Assembly (NCBI GenBank): GCA_039583875.1 | Contig: CM077163.1 | Location: forward strand, 227,408,646 to 227,472,645 | Length of the DNA stretch: 64,000 nt | DNA from: Platanthera guangdongensis | Taxonomy: Eukaryota > Streptophyta > Magnoliopsida > Asparagales > Orchidaceae | Direction: 5' to 3' | In this document: in pieces, positions 1 through 11,759 of the stretch | How the letters are laid out: each line of letters begins with the position of its first letter | Position numbering within the stretch: the stretch's first letter is position 1 | The notes under the pieces: model-generated | Databases searched by the model: none | What the model saw: the letters and a program-made list of their open reading frames with translations, nothing else | Told to the model about the DNA's origin: nothing | Program-made: the position numbers and the translations under genes

Positions 1-1285
1 GTCGAGCTCAGGTGTTACAGCAGGTCTTGCTGTGGAGACCGGTTGGCGGACTGGTGTTTAGAGTCCGGGAGGAAGCTGCTGTGTTGGACAAGTGCGAGGA
101 GCTCGCGGACTGGTTGCGGTCTGTGCTAGGGTGTTTGGCGGACGGGACTTTGTGTCCGCCATGCTCGCACTGGCCCTTGATGGTTTTGGACTTGGTCACA
201 CACTGTGCCAAGTTCATAGTGTCCGCTGTGTCCGCCAAGTCCGCTGTGACCGGGCGGACTGTTGCTGTTTGCCTTTGGTCGTGGACTTGTGGCGGATTGA
301 GGTGTGAGTCTTGCGGACTGCCTCGGGTTGGTGCGGACAGCCATTGAAGAGGGTTTGCTGTCCTGAAGCAGTTGGAGCTTTGCGGGCTGGTGCCTTGTCC
401 GCTTAGCTTGGGCGGACTGGAGAGGGTTCGTCAATGGTTGCCTTGCTCCTGGCGGATTCCTTGGTGTCCGGCTAAGTCCATGCGGACTCAGCGGACGGTG
501 GTTGTATTCGCGCGGACTGAGGGTGGTGTCGCTATCTCTTGGGCGGTGACCACACTCCTCACCTTGCCTATAAATAGGACCCCCTGGGACATCTACAGTA
601 ACCTGTGTAACGTGAGTGAACAGTAAATTGGGTTGGGCGAGTGATGCGGTCTGTGTTTTCCAGTCCGCACGGATTGTTTCAGGCTGACGGTTTGCTGTGT
701 GCAGGTCGCGCGGATAACTTCAAGGAGCCAGGAGTTTGGCTGTGACTTCGGTCAGTGCTTGGAAGTGTGCGGTCTCTGCGGACTCAGCAGGAGGTCGCTC
801 TGCGGCTTGTCAGTTCTGTTTCAACTTTCCCAGCTTCAATAACCTGTCCGCCGGCTTCAGGCGGGTAGGGGAGTTCCTCAGTTCGGGTTCAGCAGGAGGC
901 GAATAACGGTGTGTCCGCGCGGCCTCGCGGTCTCGGCGAACTCCGTGGTATTCGGCGGATTGCAGCATAGCTTGGGCGAGCTCAGCGGTCTCGGCGGTCA
1001 CGGCGACCTCGCGGTCTCGGCGGACTGGAGTGCTGTCCGCCCGGCTTGTTTTTTTGGTTCTTTCTGTCTACAGCTGTAATACTAGCGAAATCATGTCTCG
1101 CTATGTATGCCTCGGATTGTAAAGAAGTGAATGCATAATAAGACCTGCTTGTGCTTCCATTGTTTTTGTTGGGTGCAACCTCTAGTCCTTGGGTTTCCGC
1201 AGGTTCAGCGTGCGAACTGGGTAGTTCCGAAGATATTAATTTGGTGTTTGGGCTATCTTGCTGACCACGTTGAGAAAATTTAACA
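1..1285 (+). mobile_element. Copia LTR, 3' portion (left end outside window)
   Basis: This matches the LTRs of the complete Copia at 21128-27827 in layout: many GCGGACT-like heptamers, a TATA box followed by a 'ctacagtaac' start-like segment, a 'cgaaatcatgtctcgc' block, and an end reading 'ttgagaaaatttaaca'. The sequence directly after the terminal CA is reverse-strand Gypsy protease sequence, so this LTR was inserted into the Gypsy element that begins at 1286. Whether it is a solo LTR or the end of a full element cannot be seen, because the left part is outside the window. Confidence 0.8.
569..576 (+). promoter_or_regulatory. TATA box of the Copia LTR
   Basis: TATAAATA lies at the same place as in the two LTRs of the related full-length Copia (near 21894 and 27100). 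It is followed about 25 bases later by a conserved 'ctacagtaac' segment that could hold the transcription start. This marks the U3/R border of the LTR. Confidence 0.6.
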
Positions 1286-2675
1286 TGGATGACCCATTGG
1301 GCATGCGCACCTTCAGCTCTGCGTCCACCGAAAATGACTCAACTCCAATCCTCCGGATGAAGCTTTACGCAAGAAAGGAGTGTGACGCTCCTGTATCAAA
1401 CAGTACTCTAGCGGGGTAACTGGAAACCAACACAAAGCCTACAACATAGACATCAACAATAATGGTCTAAACGTATGAGAGCAAGGTTAAACTTAAACTT
1501 CCTCATACCTGTCACCACATCGGGTTGGCGGATCGTTTCCTGCTGTCCAAGGTTATAAGCCCTTGGTTGCACCGGTTGGAACCGAGAAGCGCTCGACTCT
1601 GCCATCTTCCCTTTCTCTGCAGCACTGGTGCCGGAGCGCACATTCTGCTCCTGCCTTGTCTCATGCTATGCACCCCCTTGGTTACAAAAACGAGCGATGT
1701 GTCCCACCTTGCCACAGTTGAAGCACGTCTGTGGCCCCTTAGAGTGAGACCCTTCGGACGTCCACTTGCTTTTCTCACCGGACTTGTACGGGTGAGGCTT
1801 CTTCCTCCATCTATTCCCTTCCAACTTTCCTTGGGATTGAGAAGGCTTCCCTTCTTCTTGCTTGGGTGCAAAACCCTTGCGGCGTTGGCTTCGCTCTAGA
1901 TCACTCTCCAACGTCGTGGCAGCCTCAACTAGCTCATTAAAATCAGCTCTCTTCATGACAATGAGGGGTTGACTTAGATTCTCCCTCAACCCCTGGTAAA
2001 AGAGGTTATCCCTCTCTACATCATCTGTCATTGTCGTTCCCGCGTAACGACCCAAACGGGTGAACTCCTGCACATACTCGTCCACCGTCTTGTCTCGCTG
2101 CATCAAGTGCAGAAATTGCCTCTGAAGGGCCAACCTTATAGAAACGGGAATGTACCTCTTTAGAAAAGCATCCCCAAATTCTTCCATCGACGGGGTGCGT
2201 CCAGGAAATTGGAGGCGCTATGGCTCACCCACCACAACTTTGCGTCTCCCTACAACATGAAGGCCGTAAATTCAGATTTCTTCTCTTTCGGCGTCTCTGC
2301 CGCCCTCATAAGCTATTGAATCCGTGCCCACCAATCCTCCGCATCAGTCGGAGTACCGACACCCTTGAATGTCAGGGGATGGAAACTCAGAAAGTCCTTC
2401 ATCTGCCGGTCTCCATGCCCGACAACCACCCTTTCTGTCAAAGGCTTTACTCGCCTGGCTTCTCCTCCCGGCACCGCCGTCGCCGTATCCGGTGTATCAG
2501 GGGTTGCTACCCGAGCTGTTGCTGCAGCTTGGGCTGCCACCATTGCTTCTACAAGCATGCGGCAGAAGTCGGCCAGGTTTACACCCATGCCCAAAGGACC
2601 CCGAGCTGTGGCGCTGCTCGCCGAAAGCTCTTCTCTTAGTCTCGACGTACCCGCCTCGTTGCTTGCACTCTTCAA
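1286..2675 (-). pseudogene. Gypsy gag-protease remnant
   Basis: Gag forms the virus-like particle, binds the element RNA and is cut by the aspartic protease encoded next. The minus frame opens at 2675 with an alanine-rich N-terminus, then an SFHPLTFKG segment and a WW pair typical of the retrotransposon gag fold. A second frame (2187-1666) has the FLKRYIP and TRLGRYAGT segments and ends in a zinc knuckle, CFNCGKVGHIARFC. Beyond the following stop are an RAYNLGQ linker and, around 1400, the protease active site LFDTGASHSF. Two in-frame stops (near 2295 and 2250), a frameshift near 2195 and a stop after the knuckle break the frame, so it cannot make the full protein. The Copia LTR at 1285 removes the rest of pol. 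Confidence 0.85.
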
Positions 2676-2795
2676 GGAAGCAAGAAAACAAGGAATCAGT
2701 CTCTAATCGCAAGACTCAAACATAAAGACACTTATGGTCCCGTATTACTCCTATGTGGATAACTTCTATACGCACTGACCTTGAACCAAACCTCC

Positions 2796-2806
2796 CTCTG
2801 ATACCA
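2796..2806 (-). promoter_or_regulatory. Primer binding site, initiator tRNA-Met type
   Basis: The minus strand reads TGGTATCAGAG three bases inside the LTR end. This is the usual site where tRNA-iMet primes minus-strand cDNA synthesis in plant LTR elements. It fixes the LTR border at 2810 and the element's orientation. Confidence 0.8.
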
Positions 2807-2809
2807 AAT

Positions 2810-5351
2810 TGTAACACCTCCCCTGTAATGACCATATAATATGAGTCCGGCCGGGGACCCACAACATACAGACGTCACAGCTTCAGTATTATAAGATGAT
2901 ATAACTCCCCGATCTCAAAACTCATAACCACAACATAGCAGAAAAAGCAAACAGACTAGAAGTTATCCACACCATATAGGAGTATCGAAGCGGCCTTAAG
3001 GCCTTACAACATAAGTGAGTCCAAAACTCAAAAAATAACACCAGTCATAAATGTGCATAAGCACTCATAGACTACCTTGGCATGCAAGCCGGAAAACATG
3101 AGCATCAAACATACAATATCATAAAAGTAGAGCTACAGCAAAACGGTAACACTTCATGAGACTTAGGCCCTTTTGGCCGGCGAGCTAGCTCCTACTTGCG
3201 ATCCTTGCCCTGTAAAAATTTGATTGTAACGTGGGTCAGCAAAGACTGCCCTCAAACTGTGTAACCAACACATCTCCTCCCGGTCGCTCCTAACAGACAC
3301 CGGGGAACCCCTCCAACCTGTAAGTCAGCACTTCGTATGCAATATATAAATAAACAAGTAAGGCACTAAGAACAGGCTTGGATGTCTCAAACAACATACA
3401 CGTTCTCTATTGTTGAGCATATAATGAAAGGGCCTACTTATGCAGCATGTATACAAAAACTCGGGCTTCACCCAAGGCACCCTTTCGCGTATGCAACTAG
3501 CACATCATCACATCATATGGGTACTCATCATTTCCCCATTGGTATAAAGCCGCAAACAAAGGGGGGTTACCAACATTCTCCCAACGGCATACAAGCCGCC
3601 ACACGGAACTCTTGCAAAGGCCCCACCCGCTCAAAGTCTTAGACCCGGGCTTGCCTGCAAGTTTTGACTTCTCATATCAGGATTCCAACAAACAAACAAA
3701 CCGATTCTAAGAAGCCTTGCTGGACCCCACCCGCTCATGGCCGCACTGTCCGGGCTTGCCCCATGCTTGGCATTCTCGTCAGTCTCACAGAAGGGGACTA
3801 GTCTCGCCGGGACACTCTCCACACATGACGTGCAAGTCACAGGATAGCCAGCCGACCACGGAGACACAGCCACGCCTTGGCACAGCACATTCCAAGACAA
3901 TTCCACCCTAGTCCCTCATTCGTACTGCAGTGTTCCCGCGCACCAAGGAAACCATCTACCACCAAAGCAGATCTAACCTTGTTCACCAAGGAAACCATCT
4001 ACAGACATTGAGGAGCTAACCTTGTCCGGTTCCGACTACACGTACTCACTCGAGAAAAGGGGGAAAACATCACAAATATCACAAACGGCATCTTGCCGCA
4101 ATGGATCTCTACGAATCCTTAAAGCTCGTATGCAACATCACTGAGTCGGACTAACGGTCGCGATTACGGCTTCACCCACCATGCCTAATTCACTAACAGA
4201 GCGGATCTCTAATGCAAAAACATGTCAGGGACGAACTCAATCGACCCGGAGGTTCCTCTTGAACCTTGGCGACCCAAAACCCTCTCATTTGAGAGTTTGG
4301 TGCCCAAAAACTAGAAAATAAAAGATGCTAAAACATGCATCCTGAAACCAAGAGGAGAAGTGTCGTTATCTTCTGACCCCTCTTCCTAGCCATGGAAACT
4401 TAGCCGGATGAAAACCTACGCAACGATCTTGCCTCCACGGATCTGGACTCGGCTCGCGATTTGGAGCACCGAATCCTCTCCAACCGCCGGATCTCTCCTT
4501 CACCTTCTTCCTTGCTCTCCCCTCTCTCTAGATCTTGGAAAGAGATTGCTTTGAGAAGAATGAGGGTTTCTAACCCTATTCTCGGACTTAACTCAGCAAG
4601 GGAAACCCTGGACCATCAGATCCCGAAAGAAGGGAAAGAACGACCACGATCCGAACTGAAAAACAAAACACCTGGGCCGAACACGACTTGTGACACGCCC
4701 GTGTCCAAGGCCGTGTTCCCCAATCGACGCTAAAACTGTCGCACCCAAAACAGGACACGGGTCCTTGACATGCTCGTGTCACTTTTGACACGGCCGTGTC
4801 CAACCTGAACATGCCTGGGCTCCAGGCCGTGTCCAACCCCTCACAAGTCCCGGCACACAACCCGAGAAGGACACGGCCTGGGACACGCCCGTGTCTCAGG
4901 CCGTGTTCGACGTCTCGACGATCGTCGACTGTCTCTTCGTCGAACTCGCAGGAATTCATCGAACATGCTCGACACGGCCCTGGACACGCCCGTGTCCTAG
5001 GCCGTGTTCCCTTCCTGTGTCGACACCTCCTCTGTGTCGACACAACTGTGTCGACACCACCGTGTCGACACCTCTGTGTCGACACCATTGTGTCGACACC
5101 ACCATGTCGACACCTTTGTGTCGACACTCGAGAGAACACGCCTGCGACACGGGCTCCGACACGGACGTGTCGGAGGGCGTGTCCCCCACTAGTCGATGAA
5201 CTGATCGAAAAATCGTCGACTTCCCGGGCTCTCGACGAACCCGGTACGACACGGTCATGGACACGCCGTGTCCTAGGCCGTGTGACCCTCACCAAGACCC
5301 AACTTGGCTCTCGACGTTGCTCGTCCTTCTTTCAAATTTTGGGGCGTTACA
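2810..5351 (-). repeat. 5' LTR of the Gypsy element
   Basis: The 2.5-kb LTR has inverted ends (tgtaac at 2810, gttaca ending at 5351). It shares the layout of the LTRs at 33147-35247 and 36990-39100: opening line, 'ggccgg' block, CT-rich tract, then an array of GACACG palindromes before the outer end. In minus orientation the palindrome array is at the U3 end and the primer site follows U5. The matching 3' LTR is not in the window. Confidence 0.75.
4685..5290 (-). repeat. U3 array of GACACG/CGTGTC palindromes and TGTGTCGACACC units
   Basis: Copies of the palindrome GACACGCCCGTGTC recur. At 4871-4906 and 4972-5008 they are nested inside longer palindromes of about 37 bases with ACACGGCC..GGCCGTGT arms. 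Between 5010 and 5130 a short unit built on TGTGTCGACACC is repeated about ten times. The same slot in related LTRs (34770-35215 and 38600-39062) carries the same motif. Confidence 0.85.
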
Positions 5352-5760
5352 CAGCGCTACTAGTTGCGGTTAGGAGACTTGCAGTTAGGCAACTTCAGCG
5401 GTCTCAGCGGACTCAGCTTACAGGCTGGCGACTTGTGCGGTTACAACTTGCTGCTTGTGCGATTAACTTTTTGTTGCAGTTTTTTTTGTTTTCTTTGGTT
5501 ACATTGTGAATCATGTCTTACAATATATATCTCGCTCTGTAAAAAAGATTTTAATTCCAATTGGAGATTCTTGTGCTGTTATTGCTGCCGATTTCCACAT
5601 AACTTTGGTTGTGGTTGAGTGTTCCTGCGACCTCTTGCGGTTTCCTTCATAAAATTTTCCACATGATAAGCATGATTTCTGCATCTGGATTTCATTCTGA
5701 TAAGAAACTAGGCATGTATATACATGGAAATGCGATACGATTCTTCTAAATGTCATTTTA
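5352..5760 (+). mobile_element. Decayed Copia LTR remnant
   Basis: This starts right after the Gypsy LTR. It has 'gcggtctcagcggactcag', a T-rich block, 'gaatcatgtcttac' and 'gagtgttcctgcgacctcttgcgg', in the same order as the 3' half of the Copia LTRs at 950-1250 and 27500-27740. It is strongly diverged. The Gypsy element probably inserted into this LTR, but the other flank is gone, so no TSD can be checked. The right boundary is approximate. Confidence 0.5.
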
Positions 5761-6568
5761 AATCTTTACGCCAAGCGTGAAAAGATCGAATATGCTTCAA
5801 AACAATTTAGGGTGCATAACTTAAAAGATTGTGTCATAAGATATTAGTGTGTTTTTTTAAAAAAATCTGGCTGCCAATATCCAGTGGGCTACAAATATTG
5901 TTTTATTGGGCTACTATTATCTATGGACTATCAATAGTCATAGACGGGTTGCCAATATAACCGCCCAAATAAAATAATAATAATAATAATAAAAATAATA
6001 ATATAAGGCGATAGTCATATGTGTGCCATATGTCGACTTATATGAGCTTTCATGCCACAATAACTTATTTGTACTTCATGCAATACATATTTCAAAGTGG
6101 TGACATCACCATGACCTAATGACATGCATATGTTGCATTATGTTGCAAATAATTAATGCAACATAAGTAAATGACCCTAAATTAACTCACCTTTTGTTCA
6201 TACCAAGTAATATAATGGACTAAAAGCAAATAATATTAATTCCACTAGAAAAAGCCAACTTGAAGAACATAGATAATGAAACATTCATGTTCTTCAACAC
6301 ATTGAAGTTCCAATCCACAATTACAAAGATTCATCGCACATGACAGACTCAAAAGAGGCTAGAAGAATGAAGGACCACAAGGAAGCTGGAAAAGATTCAA
6401 GTGGCATGAACAACCTCACAATCATGCTCAATGTACACCACTTAGGATTGAAAAATAGCGAGAAATGTAGCCTCTGATAGAACCACGAATTCAGTAAGGA
6501 TTTCGTCAATTCTGTAGGGTACAAATTCATCTGAACGTAATCAAAATTTTCAAGCAGGTGTAAATTAA
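5761..6568. other. AT-rich stretch, no gene seen
   Basis: There is no coding frame with a recognisable domain. The stretch has a short AAT-type microsatellite at about 5968-6003 and otherwise anonymous AT-rich sequence. A 69-residue minus-strand frame at 6321-6530 shows no family resemblance. Confidence 0.6.
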
Positions 6569-6933
6569 GGATTCGTTTGGCACAACGGTGGCGATTGTAA
6601 ACCCATGAGTTAAACTGTTATTCTTTAACGATCACCTAACAAACCTCATCCGTTTAAACATAAAAGTGAATGAAAGAAGCCTATACGGAGCTACCACTGT
6701 GTCAAACTAGTAATTGTTCCGTACGGGTAGCGTTCCCTCCTCTGGGAGCGGGTGAGATCCAGACCGTCCAGCCTTAAATCCAACGATTGTGCTTTACAAT
6801 AATTAAAAAAATAAAAAAAAAACATAAAGAGAACCCATTTTTTAAAGTCTATTGGACAGCTCCTGCGCTACCCGCTCTCCTTCCTCAGGAAACTGGTAGC
6901 GCAGCAAAAAAATTTGTGTGTCAAACAGGAGTC
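6569..6933. mobile_element. Probable Tourist-like MITE
   Basis: The left end reads GGATTCGTTTGGCACA. The reverse complement of the right end reads GACTCCTGTTTGACACA, which is similar with a one-base shift. Both ends are flanked by TAA, the TSD expected of PIF/Harbinger-type MITEs. Inside is a perfect 10-bp inverted repeat, CTGCGCTACC with GGTAGCGCAG, near 6865-6905. No protein is encoded. The terminal match is imperfect, so this is a moderate call. Confidence 0.45.
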
Positions 6934-7431
6934 TAAACCTACAATGCCCCCAAGAAGTCAAAAAAAGGAACAATATCGCCCATTTTAACCTAATCAGTTG
7001 TATCTCTGGGCACGGGCAGGTTTATTGTTCCTGTCACCTCCTAATTGTATATATTAGAATATATTAATAATATAATGAAATCTACTCGGTAATAAATAAA
7101 TAGAAATCTAATAATTCATGAATCATACTAAATTGTCGGCTTATGTGACCTCATCTTCCATTTGTCTCCTGGTCTTTTACTTTGAAAAATTCTGGCACTC
7201 CTCCACAAAAGACACAGCATAATACAATATGCTTAGGATTGGGTTCCTCTCTTCTATTATTGAGACAACCCCTTTTAAAGCCAAACAAAAATTGAAAGTG
7301 AAGATCTTTTGTCCATAGCTAATGTAGCCCATCCTTCTTGGGGTTTTCCATAAAACTTAACTGCACATTAGCATTTATTCGAATATATTTATAACACGGA
7401 TTTTTGGATCGAATATGAGTTTGATTGTTGG
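6934..7431. other. AT-rich spacer, no gene seen
   Basis: This is anonymous AT-rich sequence between the probable MITE and the Copia LTR. No repeat unit or coding frame is supported. Confidence 0.5.
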
Positions 7432-7854
7432 TGTTAGAACTAATAATCATGTGTGTCAAATATATTAATTATGTGTGTTACTGTACTGTCATTAACATCG
7501 ACCCAAATTTAGATGGTCTAATTAATCTGGCCGAATAAGTTTCATATTGTATGAGTTGTACAAATAATGTGTGGATACCGGACGTCGTTTACGTGTACAT
7601 GATAAGCTTAAATGTAAAACGGTCGTATTAGATTTTGCTATAAATAGGTTATGATCCTCAGGTCACAAGACATCAAAAATTATTATCACTCCCATTTAGT
7701 TTTAGCATTTCACCGTTGGAGAGAGCCTAAAGAGGAAGAGGATGAGACGTCTTCTTCATCAGGACCTTGTAGACTTGGAAGATCCGTGACCGTAACAATT
7801 CATCCTCATAGAGCGAATCCGTCTCCGTTATGGATTCACGGATTCTCCCCAACA
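7432..7854 (+). repeat. 5' LTR of the truncated Copia
   Basis: The LTR starts TGTTAGAACT and ends CCCCAACA. A TATA box (TATAAATA, 7639-7646) lies in the middle. A primer site-like word, TGGTATAAGAGG, follows at 7857-7868 with one change from the Met consensus. An alternative start is the TGTTGGTG at 7426. Confidence 0.65.
7639..7646 (+). promoter_or_regulatory. TATA box in the Copia LTR
   Basis: TATAAATA followed by a short G/C run lies inside the 423-bp LTR at the expected U3/R border. The leader RNA would begin roughly 30 bases downstream. Confidence 0.5.
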
Positions 7855-8517
7855 AGTGGTATAAGAGGATCTCTACGTCGATTCATCGGGATTTTCGGTG
7901 GTTTTCGGATTTTCCGACGGGATTTTTTTTCACCCCGCAAGTTTTCTCTCATAATTGCTCGATAGTTCTCTGGACCTCGTCGATTCTGAGAGAACTATCA
8001 ATTCCCCAACCGGATGACTTCTCTCAGACCTCGCTCTGGAAGGGGTTGCCACGAGCGACCCGGCGCCCAACATTGACAGATTTTGTCGCGCGCATGTGTG
8101 CCAAGGTGTGACTGCAATAACCGCCGCTTTGATGGCCGGATATTGCAGTTGTCGGCGGGATCCAGTCCGGTTTTGATAGTAGAGGTAATTTTCCGGTGAT
8201 CCTAAGCCGGAGCAGTTTCGCGCAAAGCCCATCGACAGCTGTGGAGGCTTGCGCGGGCAGGGGACGTTCTGTCATGATGGGATATTTTGATGATTGAATT
8301 CCTATCTTTATTGACAATTTTTCACATGCCTTATTTTTGTTTTCTAAAATAAATCTTGGAGCCACATAAATCTTTTCAATTTTTGTGTATATGGTGCTTT
8401 TATTCCTATTATGCACCGCATCCAGAAAAATTATTTTCTAGTTATTATGAAAACAAATATGGATTCAGGAATTCAATCATCAAAAATATTTGCATATCAT
8501 TTGAGGCTCCATTTACG

Positions 8518-8617
8518 GGGAAATTTTTGTGTACGCCTAGCGTACAACAAAACCTGTGCGTCAATAAATAGGCCCAAAGAGCAGACCCCACCTTCTTCCC
8601 TTTTCGTCAGCTCCGAA
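8518..8617 (+). repeat. MULE left terminal inverted repeat
   Basis: This pairs with 14985-15084 on the opposite strand. The shared core includes 'gtacgcctagcgtac', itself a palindrome, and 'aataaataggcccaaagag'. The match fades after about 100 bases. MULE TIRs usually carry the transposase binding site and the promoter of the adjacent gene. Confidence 0.9.
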
Positions 8618-9109
8618 TTTTTTTGCCGCGCCTCGCCGATTTCTCCCGCTCCTTCCTCCCCATCGGTCATTCTCACCCTTTCAAGATTCTCATTCTCCAC
8701 GTCGACCTAAACGTCAGGTCGTTCGCTCGCTGCCTACTGCATTCAGCTGGACGAAATCATGGATCTAGTTATTGGAACTTCTGAGCATCTCCGCCAAACC
8801 AGGTTCAGCTAGAGGAAACCATGAATTCTGTTGTTGAAATTTCTGAACATCTCCCGCTAATAACAAAGGTGAATTTTTTTCTGAATTTTGTTGTGCTTCT
8901 TTGAGTGGAAAACAAATTTCTGGTTGGACTTATACTATTATATGCATCTGGTGGGTAACATCCGGTCGGTTTTAACATCCGGTTGGACTTATACTACTAT
9001 ATGCAGTTGTGTTAACATCCGGCCGGATTTACTATGCAGTTTTGTGCAGTTCTGTTAACTTTCGGCTGGATTTTGTATATTGTGATTGTTTATTTGTGAT
9101 GTTTTCTTG

Positions 9110-11207
9110 TAGGGCAATACCTCTGTAGTTTTCTCAATTGTGCAATCAAAGGAGGAGGCATACAAAATGTATTTGACTATGCTCACCAACTTGGATTTAG
9201 CGTTCAAAAGCAACATATCTTGTACTGGACACACACTCGGGTTCTAAAGTTTAGAGAGTATTCATGTTCCAAAGCTGGTCTGAAGCGTTCCACTCCAAAG
9301 GAGGAGGACCCAAAAAAATATCACAAACTAGATACCCGAACTGGATGTAAGGCTTGCATACATTTCATTGCAGATACAGAGGGAAAGAATTGGATAGTAG
9401 CAAAGTTTGTAGAGTAGCACAATCATCCTCTCATTTTGGAAAAGGACATTCGTTTGTTGCGCTTGAACAGGAAGGTATCCGAGGATCAAGGGAGTCTATT
9501 GAAGAATATGACAGGAGTTGGTATTCGAACGAGCGATGCGTACATGTTTATAGCCAGAGAGGTTGGCGGTTATGAAAATATTAGGTTTTCTAAAACTGAT
9601 GCGTATAACTTTGTTCAACGAGAAAGAGCCGCGCGTATAGAAGCTGGAGATTCCAATAGTTTGTTGAAACTATTTAAGGAAAGACAAATGATAGATATCA
9701 TGTTTTCCTTTGATGTCCAAAACGATGAGTTTAACAGACTAACAAGTTTTTGTGGATGGATGGTCACAACAAACTCGACTACGACAGTTTTGGAGATGTT
9801 ATTATATTTGATACTACTTATAGGCTTAACAAGTATAATTTAGCTTGTGCACCGTTCATCGCGGTGAACCATCATTGGCAGAATGTGTCTATTGGTGTGG
9901 CTTTTATTGCATCTGAGACCATAGAATCATTTTGCTGGGTATTTGAGACTTTTTTGAGATTCGTTGGTGGCAAGCAAACAACCACCATATTTACAGATCA
10001 AGATCAAATCATGACGGTTGCTATTGCTAGAGTATTCGATAGTAGTCGGCATCGCCTTTGTCAGTGGCATATCTCTAAAAAAGCTTCGTCGAAGGTGCCA
10101 ACATTCAACCACGACAAAAATGTGAGATTTTTATTTTATTATTGCATGAGAAAATGTGATAGCGAGGATGAGTTTGATGGTTGTTGGAGAGAAATGATTT
10201 CAAGGGAAAGTCTAGAACAGAATCGGTGGTTGGATGATCTTTACAAGATTAGAAAGAAGTGGTCTACCGCTTTTAATAAGGACGTGTTAGATTCTGGCAT
10301 ACTCTCTACTCAACGAAGTGAATCTACAAACAATGCTTTACATGGATGTTCCAAAGCCACTAGCTCCTTAGTAGAGTGCTTTATTGGCATGGAGTCGTTA
10401 ATTTCATCTTGGCGAAGAGCGGAGCAAGAGGAGGACTTTAGGTGCAAAGAAGGTAGCATAACTCTAAAGTTTAAAAACTGTTTACTTTTAAAACAAGCTT
10501 CAAAGATATATACACAAAAAATTTTCTCCATATTTGAGCAAGCATGTATGGAAGGGGCATTGAATGTAAGCATCATAGGAGAGGTCCAAAACTCTGATAA
10601 TCAAGTTTTGTATGTCACTAAGTATTGTGACGGGGCCGAAAATGATAAACAATTGATTGTTATAATGGACTCAAAAACCTTTGATGCCAAGTGTTCTTGC
10701 AAGGGCTTTCAAACCAAGAGAATTTTATGCCAACATATTCTAAGGGTGTACAATACAAAAAATGTGAAGCACATTCAACCCAAATACTTGATAGAGAGAT
10801 TTACCCGAACAACCAAGCAAGGTTTGCACCTCCCCAAGACACCGCGCAAGAATGATTTGGAATCCAATATTTTGTTTAGAAGTCATTTAATGCGCTACAC
10901 ATACGAGTTAGCAAAAAGAGTGGAGAATTGTCACCTTGCTAAGGAGCACGTGGTAAATGTGATGAGTAAGTTGGGTCGTACAACCGACGAAATATTGGAG
11001 AAGGAGGAGAGGGAGAAGAAGGGTTATGTGGCCGAAAACAATGAAGGTAGAGGGGATGTAAAAAATCCAGCAGCGGTTCGACCAAAAGGTTTATCAAACG
11101 CTAGATTGAAGGGTTACTTTGAGAAGTCTACGTCAACCAAGCGACAAAGTAATATAATTACAGCAGTTTTTCTTCTTCATTGCACATTTTATTACTACGT
11201 TTACTAA
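9110..11207 (+). pseudogene. FAR1-type MULE transposase
   Basis: This is a transposase related to the FAR1/FHY3 proteins; it binds the TIRs and moves the element. Domains in order: a FAR1 DNA-binding region (about 9150-9435) with EEAYKMY, LGFSV, REYSCSKAG and HNHPL; a MULE catalytic core with FDTTYRLNKYNLACAPF near 9807, TDQDQIM near 9995, CQWHI, and QRSES near 10315; then a SWIM zinc finger, CSCKGFQTKRILCQH, near 10700. The acidic residues at the three expected catalytic places (D, D, E) appear intact. Breaks are a frameshift near 9175, a stop at 9415-9417 just before HNHPL, and a frameshift near 9755. The longest intact part is 9750-11207. It converges with the Ulp1-like gene. A domesticated FAR1-related gene is unlikely given the flanking TIRs and the damage. 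Confidence 0.9.
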
Positions 11208-11759
11208 CTAAACTTTATTTTCAACAGAGAGGAAACTTGATTTGAAGACCAAAACGTGTGTGAATGTCGTAAATGGAGAACCGAAGGAAATTAATTTCCT
11301 TGTAAGCTCAACTTTCGAAGGCGATGCAGACTCGTAACATTTGCAGACAAATTATGTTGACGAACCGAAGGAAATTTATTTTAAGGATGACGATATATGC
11401 ACGTCTTTACCTTTTGAATTTTGTTGTGTTCCCGATGTCCTTAAGCAGACTCGTCCCAGTTAATAAAAAAAATAGTAGACATGAGATGTAGTATTCTTAT
11501 ATGGTTCGGTTTTGATGAGAAGAGCCTTGACAATATTTACTATGTTTATGTTAGTTGCATTGACTGTAAGCTTCAAGTGACTAATTAAAAATGGCATATG
11601 CTACAAATGTAGTTCAAGCATTATAAACAAATGTCAGTTTATATACTATTGTTCACAAATATAACTTATCAGTAGTCATTATGTTCATTCCTTCCCTGCA
11701 ACAAAAAAACATCGGATTAAATCGCATACTATTTGGGCTCTAAATGTCGGCATTTGGAT

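Larger units (their letters stand above)
1286..5351 (-). mobile_element. Gypsy (Tekay/Del-like) retrotransposon, 5' part
   Basis: Read on the minus strand this has a 5' LTR (5351 to 2810), a primer binding site complementary to initiator tRNA-Met, a gag frame with a CCHC zinc knuckle, and the start of an aspartic protease. It ends at 1286, where a Copia LTR interrupts it, so pol and the 3' LTR are not in the window. LTR ends TGTAAC..GTTACA, the Met primer site and the gag style point to the chromovirus side of Gypsy. The lineage name is inferred from these features. Confidence 0.8.

Noticed and set aside
4588..5509. Long overlapping open frames on both strands (235 and 237 residues) around 4.6-5.5 kb
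   Set aside because: They read through the GACACG palindrome array of a Gypsy LTR. Repeats without stops give long frames on both strands, and the peptides show only repeat periodicity.
9750..11207. Domesticated FAR1/FHY3-like host transcription factor
   Set aside because: It sits inside matching MULE TIRs with a TSD, and its 5' part has a stop and frameshifts, so it is the element's own transposase.
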